A stretch of 40,218 nt of DNA from Planctomycetota bacterium (GTDB lineage: Bacteria > Planctomycetota > Phycisphaerae > WQYP01), in contig JAJYFE010000021.1 of NCBI GenBank assembly GCA_021785435.1, positions 1-40,218 of the forward strand, read 5' to 3'. Positions 16,147 to 23,827 of this stretch are shown in pieces; position 1 is the first letter of the stretch; each line of letters starts with the position of its first letter. A program made the translations under genes and the position numbers. The notes beneath the pieces are model-generated. The model was not told the DNA's origin, searched no databases, and worked only from the letters and a program-made list of their open reading frames with translations.

Positions 16147-17904
16147 ATGCTGACCACCGTGGTTCACGTGACGCACGAAGTCGTGCAAAAGATCGGCGGC
16201 ATCGGCGCGGTGCTGCAGGGGTTGCTTACCGCCCCCACCTACGCCGCCGCCGTGCCGCGTAATATTTTGGTCGGTCCACTGTTCAGCGCGGACGGCCCCG
16301 CCGCGGACCGCCTGGGTTCTGGCGGCGAGGTGCTCTACAGCTCGCTGGACGGCCGCACCGACCATCCACAGTCGCCGCAGCTGGCCGCGGTGGAGCGCCG
16401 CTATAATGTCCATATCGTTTATGGTCGCAAGGTCTTCACCGATCCTTTTACCGGAGCGTCCTGCCGGCCGGAAGCGCTGCTCATCCAGGTGCATCAGTAC
16501 GATAAGGCCCGCATCGACCTGTTCAAGTGGCGCTTGTTTGAGCGGTTTGGCATTGCCTCGAACCAATACGAATGGATCTGGGATTACGAGCAGTACTGCC
16601 GCATCGCTGAGCCAGCCATCGATGCGCTCCTGGCTCTCGGCTGCGGTGATGAAACCAATCCCGCGGTGCTGCTGGCCCATGAGTACATGGGCATGCCCAC
16701 GGCCCTGGCGGCCATGCTGAACGCACCGACCCGCTTCCGCACGATTTTTCACGCCCACGAGACCGCGCCCGTGCGACGCCTGGTGGAGTCCCATCCCGGA
16801 CATGACATTACCTTCTACAACGCCCTGACTCTGGCCCAGCCGCGGAACTTGACGATTCACGATGTCTTCGGATCTCAAAAATCCTTCTACAAGTATCCCC
16901 TGGTCGAAGCGGCCAAGTTCTGTGACAATATCTTCGCGGTCGGCGATCTTGTCGCCGAGGAACTCCGTTTTCTGGATCACGCTTTCAGCCCCCATCCGAT
17001 TGATTTGGCCTATAACGGCGTACCGGCGGCGCGAATTTCCCTGAACGAAAAGCTCCTTTCCCGGAGGCGCCTGCGTCGCTACAGCCTGGATCTGCTCGGC
17101 TACGAGCCGGATTTCATCTTTACCCACGTCACCCGGCTGGTGCTTTCCAAGGGTCTGTGGCGTGATATTCGGGTGATGGAGCAACTTGATCCGTTGCTGC
17201 GATCCAGCGGTCAGACCGCCGTTCTGCTGGTGCTGTCCACGGAAACCTCCCCCCGACCCGCCGCCGCAATTCAAAGCATGGAATCCGCCTATCACTGGCC
17301 GGTGGCTCACCGCGAAGGCTATCCCGATCTGACCGGCGGCGAGGCGGCCTATTACACCGGCGTCCAGGAGTTCAACGCCCGCGCCCGCCAGAGCCGGATT
17401 ATTTTTATTAATCAGTTCGGGTTCGACGCCCAAGCGTGCGGAAGTCGTGTGCCGCCGAATATGAATTTTACCGATCTACGCCACGGTTCGGACGTGGAGT
17501 TCGGTCAGTCCATTTATGAACCCTTCGGCATCGCCCAGTTGGAGCCGCTGGCGTTTGGCGCCCTGTGCGTGCTGACACGACAATGCGGCTGCGCCGGCTT
17601 CGTGCGGCGCCTTATCGGAGCCAGCGCCAGTGTTAACATCTTGGAGGTCGATTACACCCCCCTGCCGGCGCCACAAAATACACTGGAAACTTTGCTGGCC
17701 CTGGACGCTTCAGCCCGGGTGCAGATTGAAACCAATGTCGCGGCCGCGGTGGCGGCGGAAATTTACCGGCGTCTGCCGCGCACTGAGCGCCAAGTCGCCG
17801 CCCTCCTGGACACCGGCTATTCATTGGCCAGCCGCATGAGCTGGGACGCCGTGGCCCGCGATTATGTCCTGCCGGGCATCACCCGGGCCTTGCAGCGACG
17901 CTGA
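16147..17904 (+). CDS. Glycogen synthase, glycosyltransferase with KIGGIG motif
   Basis: A 585-residue GT-B glycosyltransferase resembling glycogen/starch synthases. The N-terminal THEVVQKIGGIGAVLQGL (Lys about 15) is the nucleotide-sugar-binding KxGG(L/I)G motif. HAHETAPVRR, FAVGDLVAEELRF and DLAYNGVPAARI follow in the order of the Rossmann domains, and VEFGQSIYEPFGIAQLEPLAFG near the C-terminus is the E-x7-E acceptor/donor region. The product is longer than bacterial GlgA (about 480) and has some likeness to the eukaryotic GT3 enzymes in the spacing, but the exact GT family is not decided. With the branching enzyme at 29418 it indicates glycogen or a related alpha-glucan. The start has a -10 box seven bases upstream and no ribosome binding site. 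Confidence 0.85.
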   Translation: MLTTVVHVTHEVVQKIGGIGAVLQGLLTAPTYAAAVPRNILVGPLFSADGPAADRLGSGGEVLYSSLDGRTDHPQSPQLAAVERRYNVHIVYGRKVFTDPFTGASCRPEALLIQVHQYDKARIDLFKWRLFERFGIASNQYEWIWDYEQYCRIAEPAIDALLALGCGDETNPAVLLAHEYMGMPTALAAMLNAPTRFRTIFHAHETAPVRRLVESHPGHDITFYNALTLAQPRNLTIHDVFGSQKSFYKYPLVEAAKFCDNIFAVGDLVAEELRFLDHAFSPHPIDLAYNGVPAARISLNEKLLSRRRLRRYSLDLLGYEPDFIFTHVTRLVLSKGLWRDIRVMEQLDPLLRSSGQTAVLLVLSTETSPRPAAAIQSMESAYHWPVAHREGYPDLTGGEAAYYTGVQEFNARARQSRIIFINQFGFDAQACGSRVPPNMNFTDLRHGSDVEFGQSIYEPFGIAQLEPLAFGALCVLTRQCGCAGFVRRLIGASASVNILEVDYTPLPAPQNTLETLLALDASARVQIETNVAAAVAAEIYRRLPRTERQVAALLDTGYSLASRMSWDAVARDYVLPGITRALQRR

Positions 17905-17941
17905 CCCCAAGACCGGCGTGGTTGATGCCTGGTTCTCGCTC

Positions 17942-18838
17942 CTATCGGGCTCCCCTCAAACGCGCGTAGTAGGCGTCACTCCAGATGCTATGGCCGAGTT
18001 TTTTCGACTCCGGCAACAACCTGCCAATTTGCACCACCCGCCGTCGCAGCTCAATGGCCCCGGCACTAGCGCGATTGCGAAATCCCCGCACGGCTACGAC
18101 TATCGCCCGCCGTCCCTGGGGCACAACCATCACGCTGATCCCATGGCGGGCGATGAATTCCGCATCGCGTTGGGCATATTGCGGCAACGTCGTCAGGATC
18201 ACCAGATACCAGCGATTGGGCAGCCATGTCGCATTTTTCGCGATAAGCGCCTTCGCACCTGGAGTCGCTGCTATCGCACTTGGCGCGGCAGGCGGCTTGA
18301 ATGGAACCGGTGCCAAACGGGACTTGATATACACGCTCGGGCTGCCCACCGGCGGGGCATGCACCGCCGTATTTTCTCCCAGCCGCTCCACCCAGCGCAC
18401 TATCACTAAAATTAGCAACACCGCCACCAATGCTGCGGCGAACAACAGCCACGGACGAACGCCGATCGTATCCGCAAGACTCTTTAAGCCCGCCCACGCC
18501 TGCCGCGCACGAGGTGTCTTGGCTCTATTTACCGGGGCGCGGGGGCGGGCCAGCAAGCGCGCTGTGGCTGCGGTGCCGGCTGCGGAAGCGGCCTTTCTGG
18601 TGGCCGGGATACCGGCCGCGTCGGACGGCGATACCGACCCTGCGCTGGCCGGGAATTGCGGCACTGGCGTCACGGTTGCCGCAGCGGCCGCCGGCGCCAC
18701 CACGTTCTCCCGGCTGACTTGCGGCTCCCCAGCTGAAACAGGCGCCTTGCTCTTCTTTGCGACCTCTTTTAAGGTGGACTGGGCCAGCAACTCATAAAGA
18801 GTGGGCGCCCCTTTTCGCTTGTTCCCTGCCATTGCCAT
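17942..18838 (-). CDS. Single-pass membrane protein with SPOR-like C-terminal domain
   Basis: The 298-residue protein has a cytoplasmic, Ala/Pro-rich low-complexity N-terminus, one transmembrane helix (WLLFAAALVAVLLILVIV, about residues 132-149) and a periplasmic C-terminal domain. That domain (RWYLVILTTLPQYAQRDAEFIARHG, then VVPQGRRAIVVAVRGFRN) has the beta-alpha-beta pattern of SPOR repeats, which bind denuded peptidoglycan. The terminal LGHSIWSDAYYARL is a motif I associate with planctomycete proteins of this kind. A second ATG two codons later (18832) has better spacing from the GAGGGG ribosome binding site. The gene diverges from the HAD phosphatase and converges on glycogen synthase. 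Function beyond a probable envelope role is unknown. Confidence 0.68.
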   Translation of the reverse strand: MAMAGNKRKGAPTLYELLAQSTLKEVAKKSKAPVSAGEPQVSRENVVAPAAAAATVTPVPQFPASAGSVSPSDAAGIPATRKAASAAGTAATARLLARPRAPVNRAKTPRARQAWAGLKSLADTIGVRPWLLFAAALVAVLLILVIVRWVERLGENTAVHAPPVGSPSVYIKSRLAPVPFKPPAAPSAIAATPGAKALIAKNATWLPNRWYLVILTTLPQYAQRDAEFIARHGISVMVVPQGRRAIVVAVRGFRNRASAGAIELRRRVVQIGRLLPESKKLGHSIWSDAYYARLRGAR

Positions 18839-18942
18839 CCCCTCGGTGGGTTCACAGCTCCCAGCGTTCCGTTACTTTACCGAACGCCACATCCACAAAC
18901 AACCTGTCATTCCCCTTCCTGACCGTAGCTAAACCCAGGGCT

Positions 18943-18970
18943 TTGACACATTTGACCGAAACCCTATATT
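18943..18970 (+). promoter_or_regulatory. Promoter for the HAD phosphatase, leaderless spacing
   Basis: TTGACA (18943-18948), a 16-base spacer and TATATT (18965-18970). The ATG at 18979 is eight bases past the -10 box, so the transcript should start at or next to the start codon. Confidence 0.7.
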
Positions 18971-18978
18971 GGCGGACC

Positions 18979-19836
18979 ATGGTTACTCCGCGCTGGCGCA
19001 TGATCGTCTGTGACCTGGATGGCACGCTCATTGACCAAGACCATCAGGTTCTCGAAGCCGATCGCCGGGCGTTGGTCCTGGCGCGTGACGCGGGGCTGCA
19101 TGTTGCCGTTTGCACCGGACGCAGCCTCCGCGAAAGCGCCGCCATCCTAAAGGCCCTCCCGCTATCTGGCCTGGGCATCTTCGTCACCGGCGCTGCCATT
19201 GGTGATATGGCCGGCGGGCCGCTGGTTCTACGCCGCCCGCTGGAGCCGAAACTGGTGCTGCAATTGATCGATTTCTTCGGGCGCCTCGGCCACGCCGTCC
19301 TGCTGTTGATTGACGACGGCTCCGCCGCCGGGGCACATTATGTCATTACCAGTCATGGCCCCGTCCACGCCTCGACAACCGAGTGGCTATTGCGTAACCG
19401 CCTTGACGCGGCTATTGACGACGGACCGAACCCTAAGCTTCTGGCCGGCGTGGTCCGGGTGGGTATTGTCGCCGATTGGGACGCGAGTCGGCGAATAAAC
19501 GCAGCTCTCCGGCGGCGCTTCAACCGGCGCATCACGTTTCACTGCATCCGGGCACCACGGTTGGATTCACTGGTGGTTGAGGTCTTCGCCTCAGGCGTAA
19601 ATAAATGGACCGGGGTCGAAGCGTTATGCCGGCTGTTGCGGATTGATTCGCACCGCGTGGTGACGATCGGTAACGACATTAATGATTTGCCCATGTTGCG
19701 CCGCGCCGCTTTAAGTTTCGCCATGGGCGACGCATCGCAGCGGGTCAAGAACGCGGCCAAACGCGTCACCGGTCCTCACCAGGCGGCCGGTGTTGCCGCC
19801 GCCATTGACCAGGTTCTGGCCAATCCTGTGCCATGA
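18979..19836 (+). CDS. HAD-superfamily phosphatase, Cof type
   Basis: A 285-residue Cof-like phosphatase. Motif I is MIVCDLDGTLID (Asp12 and Asp14), motif II is VAVCTGRSL, and motif IV is VVTIGNDINDLPMLRRAALSFAMGDA, with the GNDxND aspartates that bind magnesium. The cap between motifs II and III (about residues 85-195) is of the alpha/beta C2B type. VFASGVNKWTGVEAL supplies the motif III lysine. These enzymes dephosphorylate small sugar phosphates or flavin precursors; the substrate cannot be read from sequence. The start is fixed by a near-consensus promoter placed eight bases upstream, and there is no ribosome binding site. Confidence 0.88.
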   Translation: MVTPRWRMIVCDLDGTLIDQDHQVLEADRRALVLARDAGLHVAVCTGRSLRESAAILKALPLSGLGIFVTGAAIGDMAGGPLVLRRPLEPKLVLQLIDFFGRLGHAVLLLIDDGSAAGAHYVITSHGPVHASTTEWLLRNRLDAAIDDGPNPKLLAGVVRVGIVADWDASRRINAALRRRFNRRITFHCIRAPRLDSLVVEVFASGVNKWTGVEALCRLLRIDSHRVVTIGNDINDLPMLRRAALSFAMGDASQRVKNAAKRVTGPHQAAGVAAAIDQVLANPVP

Positions 19837-19965
19837 CCGAATCGCGGCGAAAATGGACCACGACAGCGTGCGGTCCCATAGGACACATTTGCCGATGATG
19901 GCCAAATAAGAGTCGGGCCTTATGCCTGATTCAGGCGCGGCTTAGACGGCCGTCCCCCAATTGTC

Positions 19966-21408
19966 TTAATTTGGTCCGCCCGAAAAATAACGCTCCACCA
20001 GCCGGCGATAGCCCGCCGGAATGACGCCCCTCACGCGGTTATGCCGCGGCACCGCCCGGGGTGACCACCGCGATGACGCTCGGCCAGTGTGGCCGTCCAA
20101 CCTGGGCGGCGAATGCAGCACCGCCACCGCTGGTCCAGCGACTACACCTCCTTCTGCGCGGGAAAGACCATGCCCCTCCATCGAATCTGTGGCGGGTTGG
20201 CTATTCGGGCCAGCGGTCCCCTGGGTGCGGGGAAGCCTCGGCCCAGTTTTGGCGACCTGGCGGGGCAGCTCGCCCACGCCAGCGGCCGCGGCACGACCAA
20301 CTGTTGGCGCGGCCCCGTTGAGCAAACCGGCTATTGTACGCCGGGTGCGTGGACTGACGTCGCCCTGGCTGATTTCACGTTGCAGCTTCACCAGCAACGA
20401 ATGTAGGCGCGGTGAAAAATCGCCCCGCGTGGCGGAGCGCACACCGGTGCCGAGAGTGACGGCGGCCGCCCTGCCCGATCCCGGTGGCGTGCTTTCCACC
20501 AAGGCCCGACCCGCCCGGCTGATAGTGGCGCTCTCCGCGGCGCCGCGTGGCGGTGCTGTCATCCGGCGCCCAAGCTGCGGAGCTGACCCTGGCTCTGTCC
20601 CTGCGTTACCCGGTCCTGCCGTCGCCGTCGCAACAGTCAGGCTCTTTAGTAAGGCTGTGACTGGCCGCTCCCGCTGCGCCACAACCGCCCTCGGCCGGGT
20701 TGGTATGCGACGCAGCAACCGGTTTAGCCGCAGCAATTCGTCGCGATATTTCCTTGCGTTCATACCGACCTGCGTCACTCGGCCGGGTGCGGCACCGGGG
20801 CGGGCCAGCGGGCGCCGGCGCGGAGTGGCGGCGGAATGGTGCGGCAACGAAACAGACAGTGTGGCCAGCCTCGGGACGCGGGCGTTGCCGCTATCGGCCA
20901 AGCGAACACTTTGCAATATAAGTGTTGATAAGCCAAGAGCCGCGATGGCCAACATCGCCGTTGCCAACAATCGTGGAGCCACCAGCGGTGGCCGTAGAGC
21001 GCGCGGTGCGGCGCTTCGCAGACGCTCCACCGCCTCATGGCCTGCCAGAAATTGCAAGTGTCGCCGCCACCCCTCCGGCTCACGATCAATTTCAAGTGCC
21101 GTCGACAGACGTTCATCCATTCCCGTCCGGCGGTCCAGAAACAACGCCGCCTGGGCGATCGTAACCTTCCGCGTTACGGGCAGGGTGCAAAACACCAGAA
21201 CAACAGGCAGACCCCAAAAGGCGTACCAGTGCGGCAACGGCAGGGAAGGTACAAGTTGCCGCAAGATTACCAACGCCAGGATCAGTAAGCAGGCTGCGGC
21301 GGCACCCAGCGCCAGCGCCCGAAAAATCCGGTGCAACCATAGCGCCGCCAACAGGCGCCTTCGCGCACGCTGAACCGTCTGCCACAGCCGCTGTTGTTCC
21401 GACTCCAT
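19966..21408 (-). CDS. Membrane protein of unknown function (DUF4175-like)
   Basis: The 480-residue product has two N-terminal hydrophobic segments (LALGAAAACLLILALVIL and YAFWGLPVVLVFCTLPV) and a third about residue 155 (LLATAMLAIAALGLSTLIL). Between them is AALFLDRRTGMDERLSTALEI, a segment I associate with planctomycete membrane proteins of the DUF4175 kind. The long C-terminal region is low-complexity (Arg, Ala, Gly, Pro) and ends VIPAGYRRLVERYFSGG, also familiar from planctomycete families near MoxR/Bat-type clusters. The start at 21408 is preferred over 21426 because it follows GAGGTGAGG at a sensible distance, and a TAGAAT -10 box lies at 21435-21430. No catalytic motif is seen. Confidence 0.6.
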   Translation of the reverse strand: MESEQQRLWQTVQRARRRLLAALWLHRIFRALALGAAAACLLILALVILRQLVPSLPLPHWYAFWGLPVVLVFCTLPVTRKVTIAQAALFLDRRTGMDERLSTALEIDREPEGWRRHLQFLAGHEAVERLRSAAPRALRPPLVAPRLLATAMLAIAALGLSTLILQSVRLADSGNARVPRLATLSVSLPHHSAATPRRRPLARPGAAPGRVTQVGMNARKYRDELLRLNRLLRRIPTRPRAVVAQRERPVTALLKSLTVATATAGPGNAGTEPGSAPQLGRRMTAPPRGAAESATISRAGRALVESTPPGSGRAAAVTLGTGVRSATRGDFSPRLHSLLVKLQREISQGDVSPRTRRTIAGLLNGAAPTVGRAAAAGVGELPRQVAKTGPRLPRTQGTAGPNSQPATDSMEGHGLSRAEGGVVAGPAVAVLHSPPRLDGHTGRASSRWSPRAVPRHNRVRGVIPAGYRRLVERYFSGGPN

Positions 21409-21439
21409 ATGTCGCGCTGACCTCACCTCATTCTACAGC

Positions 21440-21479
21440 AAAAAAACCAGGCTGGCGGCCCGAAGGAACGCCAGCCTGG
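21440..21479 (-). terminator. Rho-independent terminator
   Basis: On the minus strand an 11-base-pair perfect stem (CCAGGCTGGCG with CGCCAGCCTGG) and an 11-base loop are followed by seven T's. It ends a short transcript from the promoter at 21569-21542, and lies just upstream of the promoter of the next minus-strand gene. Confidence 0.9.
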
Positions 21480-21536
21480 GGAGGGAGAGAGAGCAAATTT
21501 ATAACCGTCTGCCTGGGCGGCTTTGCCCAGCGACGG
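21440..21536 (-). ncRNA. Candidate small regulatory RNA, about 97 nt
   Basis: A promoter (TTGCAA-N16-TATAAT) ends six bases before the predicted 5' end. The RNA would start with a hairpin: outer CCGTC/GACGG and inner CTGGGC/GCCCAG around AAAGCC (21536-21505). Next comes an unpaired stretch, first AU-rich and then CTCTCTCTCCCTCCCC, and finally the 11-pair terminator with seven U's. The CU-rich stretch is complementary to Shine-Dalgarno sequences; an eight-base perfect match, GGAGGGAG, lies at 21880-21887 just upstream of the lipoprotein start. I could not assign it to a known RNA family. Confidence 0.6.
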
Positions 21537-21541
21537 AAACT

Positions 21542-21569
21542 ATTATACGCGCATCGGCTTTCATTGCAA
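21542..21569 (-). promoter_or_regulatory. Minus-strand promoter of the small RNA
   Basis: TTGCAA (21569-21564), 16-base spacer, TATAAT (21547-21542). The -35 hexamer is self-complementary and also serves the plus-strand promoter. Confidence 0.65.
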
Positions 21570-21593
21570 CCTCCGCGCCACGAAAAATATTAT
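21564..21593 (+). promoter_or_regulatory. Plus-strand promoter sharing the same TTGCAA
   Basis: TTGCAA (21564-21569), 18-base spacer, TATTAT (21588-21593). The predicted transcript starts near 21600. Confidence 0.5.
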
Positions 21594-21599
21594 AGCGGC

Positions 21600-21729
21600 C
21601 CTGTGCCGACAAGCAAGACGGTTTTCCATGGCCTGCGACCACCCGGGAACGATGGAAACGACGCCAATCTTCCGTATACAGCCCCCGATCAAAGAATCGC
21701 CTCTGGAGACCTTGCCAGAGGCGGCTTTT
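21600..21729 (+). ncRNA. Candidate second small transcript, about 130 nt
   Basis: Bounded by the promoter at 21564-21593 and by a nine-base-pair hairpin CGCCTCTGG/CCAGAGGCG (21698-21723) followed by GCTTTT. Internal complementarity includes TTTCCAT with ATGGAAA. The terminator is only moderate, so read-through into the lipoprotein gene, making this its leader, is the main alternative. Confidence 0.35.
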
Positions 21730-21899
21730 CCGAGGACACCCAACCCCGCTATTTCCTTAACGGTCGTCCAGGTTCTGCAGCTGACGACGGAGCATCGGAA
21801 TACGCAACCGCCGCCCTCCCAGATTGCCGTCTTGCTCCCATTGACAATCCTGGCTAACCAATGAAGAATCAAAAGTGGCGGAGGGAGCGGAGGTGCCCC

Positions 21900-22319
21900 G
21901 TGAAATTTTTCAAGGTTATATTTTCGAGTCCAAATGTGCTTCTGTTCCTGGTGGCGGTGGCGGGAGGCTGCAGTCAAAAGCCCCCGGCGCTCCTGCTGCC
22001 AAATCCGTTCTCCCCCGTGATGGATGTGCCGGTGCCAGTTGGATTTCAGATCGACCGCGATCGCTCACAGGCGACCGTGGTTCCCCATAGCTCGCTGCGA
22101 CTGATCAACCAGGAGTACCGGGGTTCCGCACCGGCTTCAGCCGTGGCGCGATTTTACCGCCATCGTCTGCCCCCGCTGCGCTGGAAAAGCCTCGGGCAAA
22201 CCCGCGTGGGGGGATCGTGGATCCTGTTCTTCAACAAAAATCGCGAAGACTGCACGATCACGATTGTGCCGGGCTGGTTTTTCACGCATCTCTACCTCGT
22301 GGTAGCGCCCGTCCGATGA
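21900..22319 (+). CDS. Small lipoprotein of unknown function
   Basis: The 139-residue product starts at GTG 21900, which follows GGAGG by six bases; an ATG at 21861 is in frame but puts a charged stretch before the signal. The signal is FSSPNVLLFLVAVAGGC with a good lipobox ending at Cys, so it should be lipid-anchored and exported. The mature part has PVPVGFQIDRDRSQATVVPHSSLRLINQEYRG, then VARFYRHRLPPLRWKSLG and a strand-rich CTITIVPGW segment. I associate this pattern with planctomycete lipoproteins without known function, possibly a small alpha/beta fold. The upstream promoter TTGACA-N17-AAGAAT (21841-21869) fits. Its ribosome binding region matches the CU-rich stretch of the divergent small RNA. 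Confidence 0.72.
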   Translation: MKFFKVIFSSPNVLLFLVAVAGGCSQKPPALLLPNPFSPVMDVPVPVGFQIDRDRSQATVVPHSSLRLINQEYRGSAPASAVARFYRHRLPPLRWKSLGQTRVGGSWILFFNKNREDCTITIVPGWFFTHLYLVVAPVR

Positions 22320-22686
22320 ACGCGGAGCGCGGTACCGCCCCCAGCTGGCGGTTAACGGCTGATCGCGGACAGCTATTTTCAGGACAGTGGACCATAGGGC
22401 CCTGCCGTACCCGGAGCGTATGAACATACAAAGCACCGCGGCTTCAGTTTGCCGGGGCGAGTCGCCTACCCAGACCAGTGGACCGGCAGGTCGGGGAGTC
22501 GCTATAGCGACCTTGGTCGCGTCACCCTAAAGTTTTTGGCGGCGCCCCGGTCAGCGGAAGCAGCCGAGATCCACGACCCCGTGGCGCCTGACCGGTGCGA
22601 CGAGACCTTCTGCTCCACGGCTATTTTCGAGACAGACAATTCGCCGCCATGGGATTCAATTACACGATTGAATAGTTAAGCCTCCA
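22320..22686. other. Gene-free stretch with dispersed repeat fragments
   Basis: No gene is supported. It contains GAGTCGCC at 22459-22466, a GTCGC-TATA-GCGAC hairpin at 22498-22511, and CCCTAAAGTTTTTGGCGGCG with CCCCGG at 22525-22550. The last matches CCTTAAAGTTTCCTGGCGGCG at 31603-31623, so this region holds a diverged copy of the repeat seen beside the IS3 remnant. Confidence 0.55.
22459..22550 (+). repeat. Diverged copy of the GAGTCGCC...GGCGGCG repeat
   Basis: Shares the left motif CGAGTCGCC and the right block (C)CYTAAAGTTTYYTGGCGGCG with 31585-31629, but has an extra hairpin (22498-22511) between them. Confidence 0.5.
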
Positions 22687-22801
22687 GGTCGTGTTGACAT
22701 TTAATTTCCGCTATAGGGCCAAATTATGACTGTGCTGGGCGTGGCACTGGGCGTGGCCTGGCCAAGGATAGGCCGTGCGGCTATGACCAGGGAGGCAGGC
22801 T

Positions 22802-23611
22802 ATCGCGCGGCGAGACGAAATTTCCGACAAGCAGTGGGAACAGATCAAGGATTTTTTGCCCGGCCGACCGGCGGACCGCGGGCGGACAGCCCGGGACAAT
22901 TGGGGGTTCATCCATGCGGTGTGGTGGATCGCTCGCACGGGGGCCCCGTGGCGCGATCTGCCGGAGCGGTTCGGGCCGTGGAATTCGGTGTTCCAGCGTT
23001 TCAACCCGCCAGTCTGCGAGTCGCCTCTTGGCGACTGGTGGTGCAAACGGGTGGGGCTGAGCGCGCCTCCTGCGCACCTGGCAGGAGCCGGACTTGGAGT
23101 GCCTGATGCTCGACTCGAGTCGCATGCGGCCCCGCCCGCACGCCGCCGGGACGCGAAAAAAGGGGGCGCGGGGGAGACCCTGGGGCATTCGCGCGGGGGC
23201 TTGAGCACCCAGTTGCACCTTTTGCACTTTGCCGTAGAAGCGGAGGGACGTCCGGTGGAACGGATCGTGGTTCCCGGCCAAGCCCACGATACGACGGAAA
23301 CGGCGCGTTTGCTGGCCGACCACCGTCTCCATGACGGGATCGCGGATAAGGGCTATGACCGCAATGCGCCGATCCGGGACATCCGGAGTCGTGGCAGCGT
23401 TCCGGTTATTCCCGCTCGGGCGGGATGCACCGTGACGCGCCGCGTGCTGCGACGGCAATATGATCGCCGTAATCGGGCCGAACAGTTGGTTAACCGGCTC
23501 AAACCTTTGCGTCGGATCGCCACGCGTTACGAAAAAACCGCCCGCAACTTCTTGGGATTCGTCCGACTCGTTTCCGCCTTCCATTGGCGGAAATTAAATA
23601 TCAGCACGACC
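22802..23611 (+). pseudogene. IS5-type transposase, disrupted
   Basis: The frame begins at ATC 22802, nine bases after GGGAGG, where relatives have ATG: the expected start reads M-ARRDEISDKQWEQIKDFLPG. The start codon therefore seems to have mutated from ATG to ATC, leaving TTG 22856 as the first usual start. WWIARTGAPWRDLPERFGPWNSVFQRFN is intact. Then a stretch of about 170 bases is out of frame: in another frame it reads LLRTWQEPDLECLMLDSSRMRP, containing the first catalytic aspartate. The frame returns at GGAGETLGHSRGGLSTQLHLL, continues through IADKGYDRNAPIRDIR (second aspartate region) and YDRRNRAEQLVNRLKPLRRIATRYEK (glutamate motif). The displaced stretch begins at a GTCGCC hairpin (23019-23036). 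The element should not move without help. Confidence 0.85.
23019..23036. repeat. AGTCGCC/GGCGACT hairpin inside the transposase gene
   Basis: Seven-base perfect arms around TCTT. It lies where the transposase leaves its frame (after FQRFN), so its insertion probably caused the disruption. Confidence 0.6.
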
Positions 23612-23813
23612 AAGACACGGGGGAGGGTGTTTCATAGGCCTTCCGATGGTCATCGGGATAAACGCGGGGCTGCGGCCAGGCGCGGGCGCTCAAGACCCGC
23701 GCTGCAATTTAGTTGCCCGCCGCAACCTCCAGGCTATGAAGGGTAATATGGCGGCATTTTCAACCCAGAGCAGCGCCTGGCGTCACGCAGGTGCGACCAG
23801 GCCCACTTGCGGA

Positions 23814-23819
23814 TATACT
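23814..23819 (+). promoter_or_regulatory. -10 box TATACT before the histidine kinase ATG
   Basis: TATACT is followed after eight bases by ATG 23828, again implying a leaderless mRNA. The -35 region is weak. Confidence 0.45.
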
Positions 23820-23827
23820 TTGCCCGC

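Larger units (their letters stand above)
21409..21899. other. Non-coding region with two predicted divergent small transcripts
   Basis: The 490 bases hold no credible gene. They contain a promoter pair built on one TTGCAA, a minus-strand small RNA ending in a strong terminator, a plus-strand transcript ending in a weaker hairpin, the TAGAAT box for the membrane protein (21435-21430), and TTGACA-N17-AAGAAT (21841-21869) before the lipoprotein gene. Confidence 0.6.
22687..23611 (+). mobile_element. IS5-family insertion sequence with conserved ends
   Basis: The 925-base element has terminal inverted repeats of 25 bases with 23 matches: 22687-22711 (GGTCGTG-T-TGA-C-ATTTAATTTCCGC) against the reverse complement of 23587-23611. 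The inner 13 bases are perfect. No clear target duplication is visible. The transposase inside is damaged. Confidence 0.8.

Noticed and set aside
16072-17433. Long open frame (453 codons) on the minus strand
   Set aside because: It is antisense to the glycogen synthase gene, which has clear motifs; long antisense frames are expected in GC-rich coding DNA, and this one shows no family motif.
20021-21373. Long open frame (450 codons) on the plus strand
   Set aside because: It lies opposite the membrane protein gene and is arginine/alanine-rich without hydrophobic segments or motifs.
21440-21536. Identity of the small RNA as SRP RNA, 6S RNA or a c-di-GMP riboswitch
   Set aside because: The conserved SRP tip (GGAAGC...GCAG), the 6S central bubble and the GEMM core were not found; only a loose GCAAAGCC resemblance to GEMM exists.
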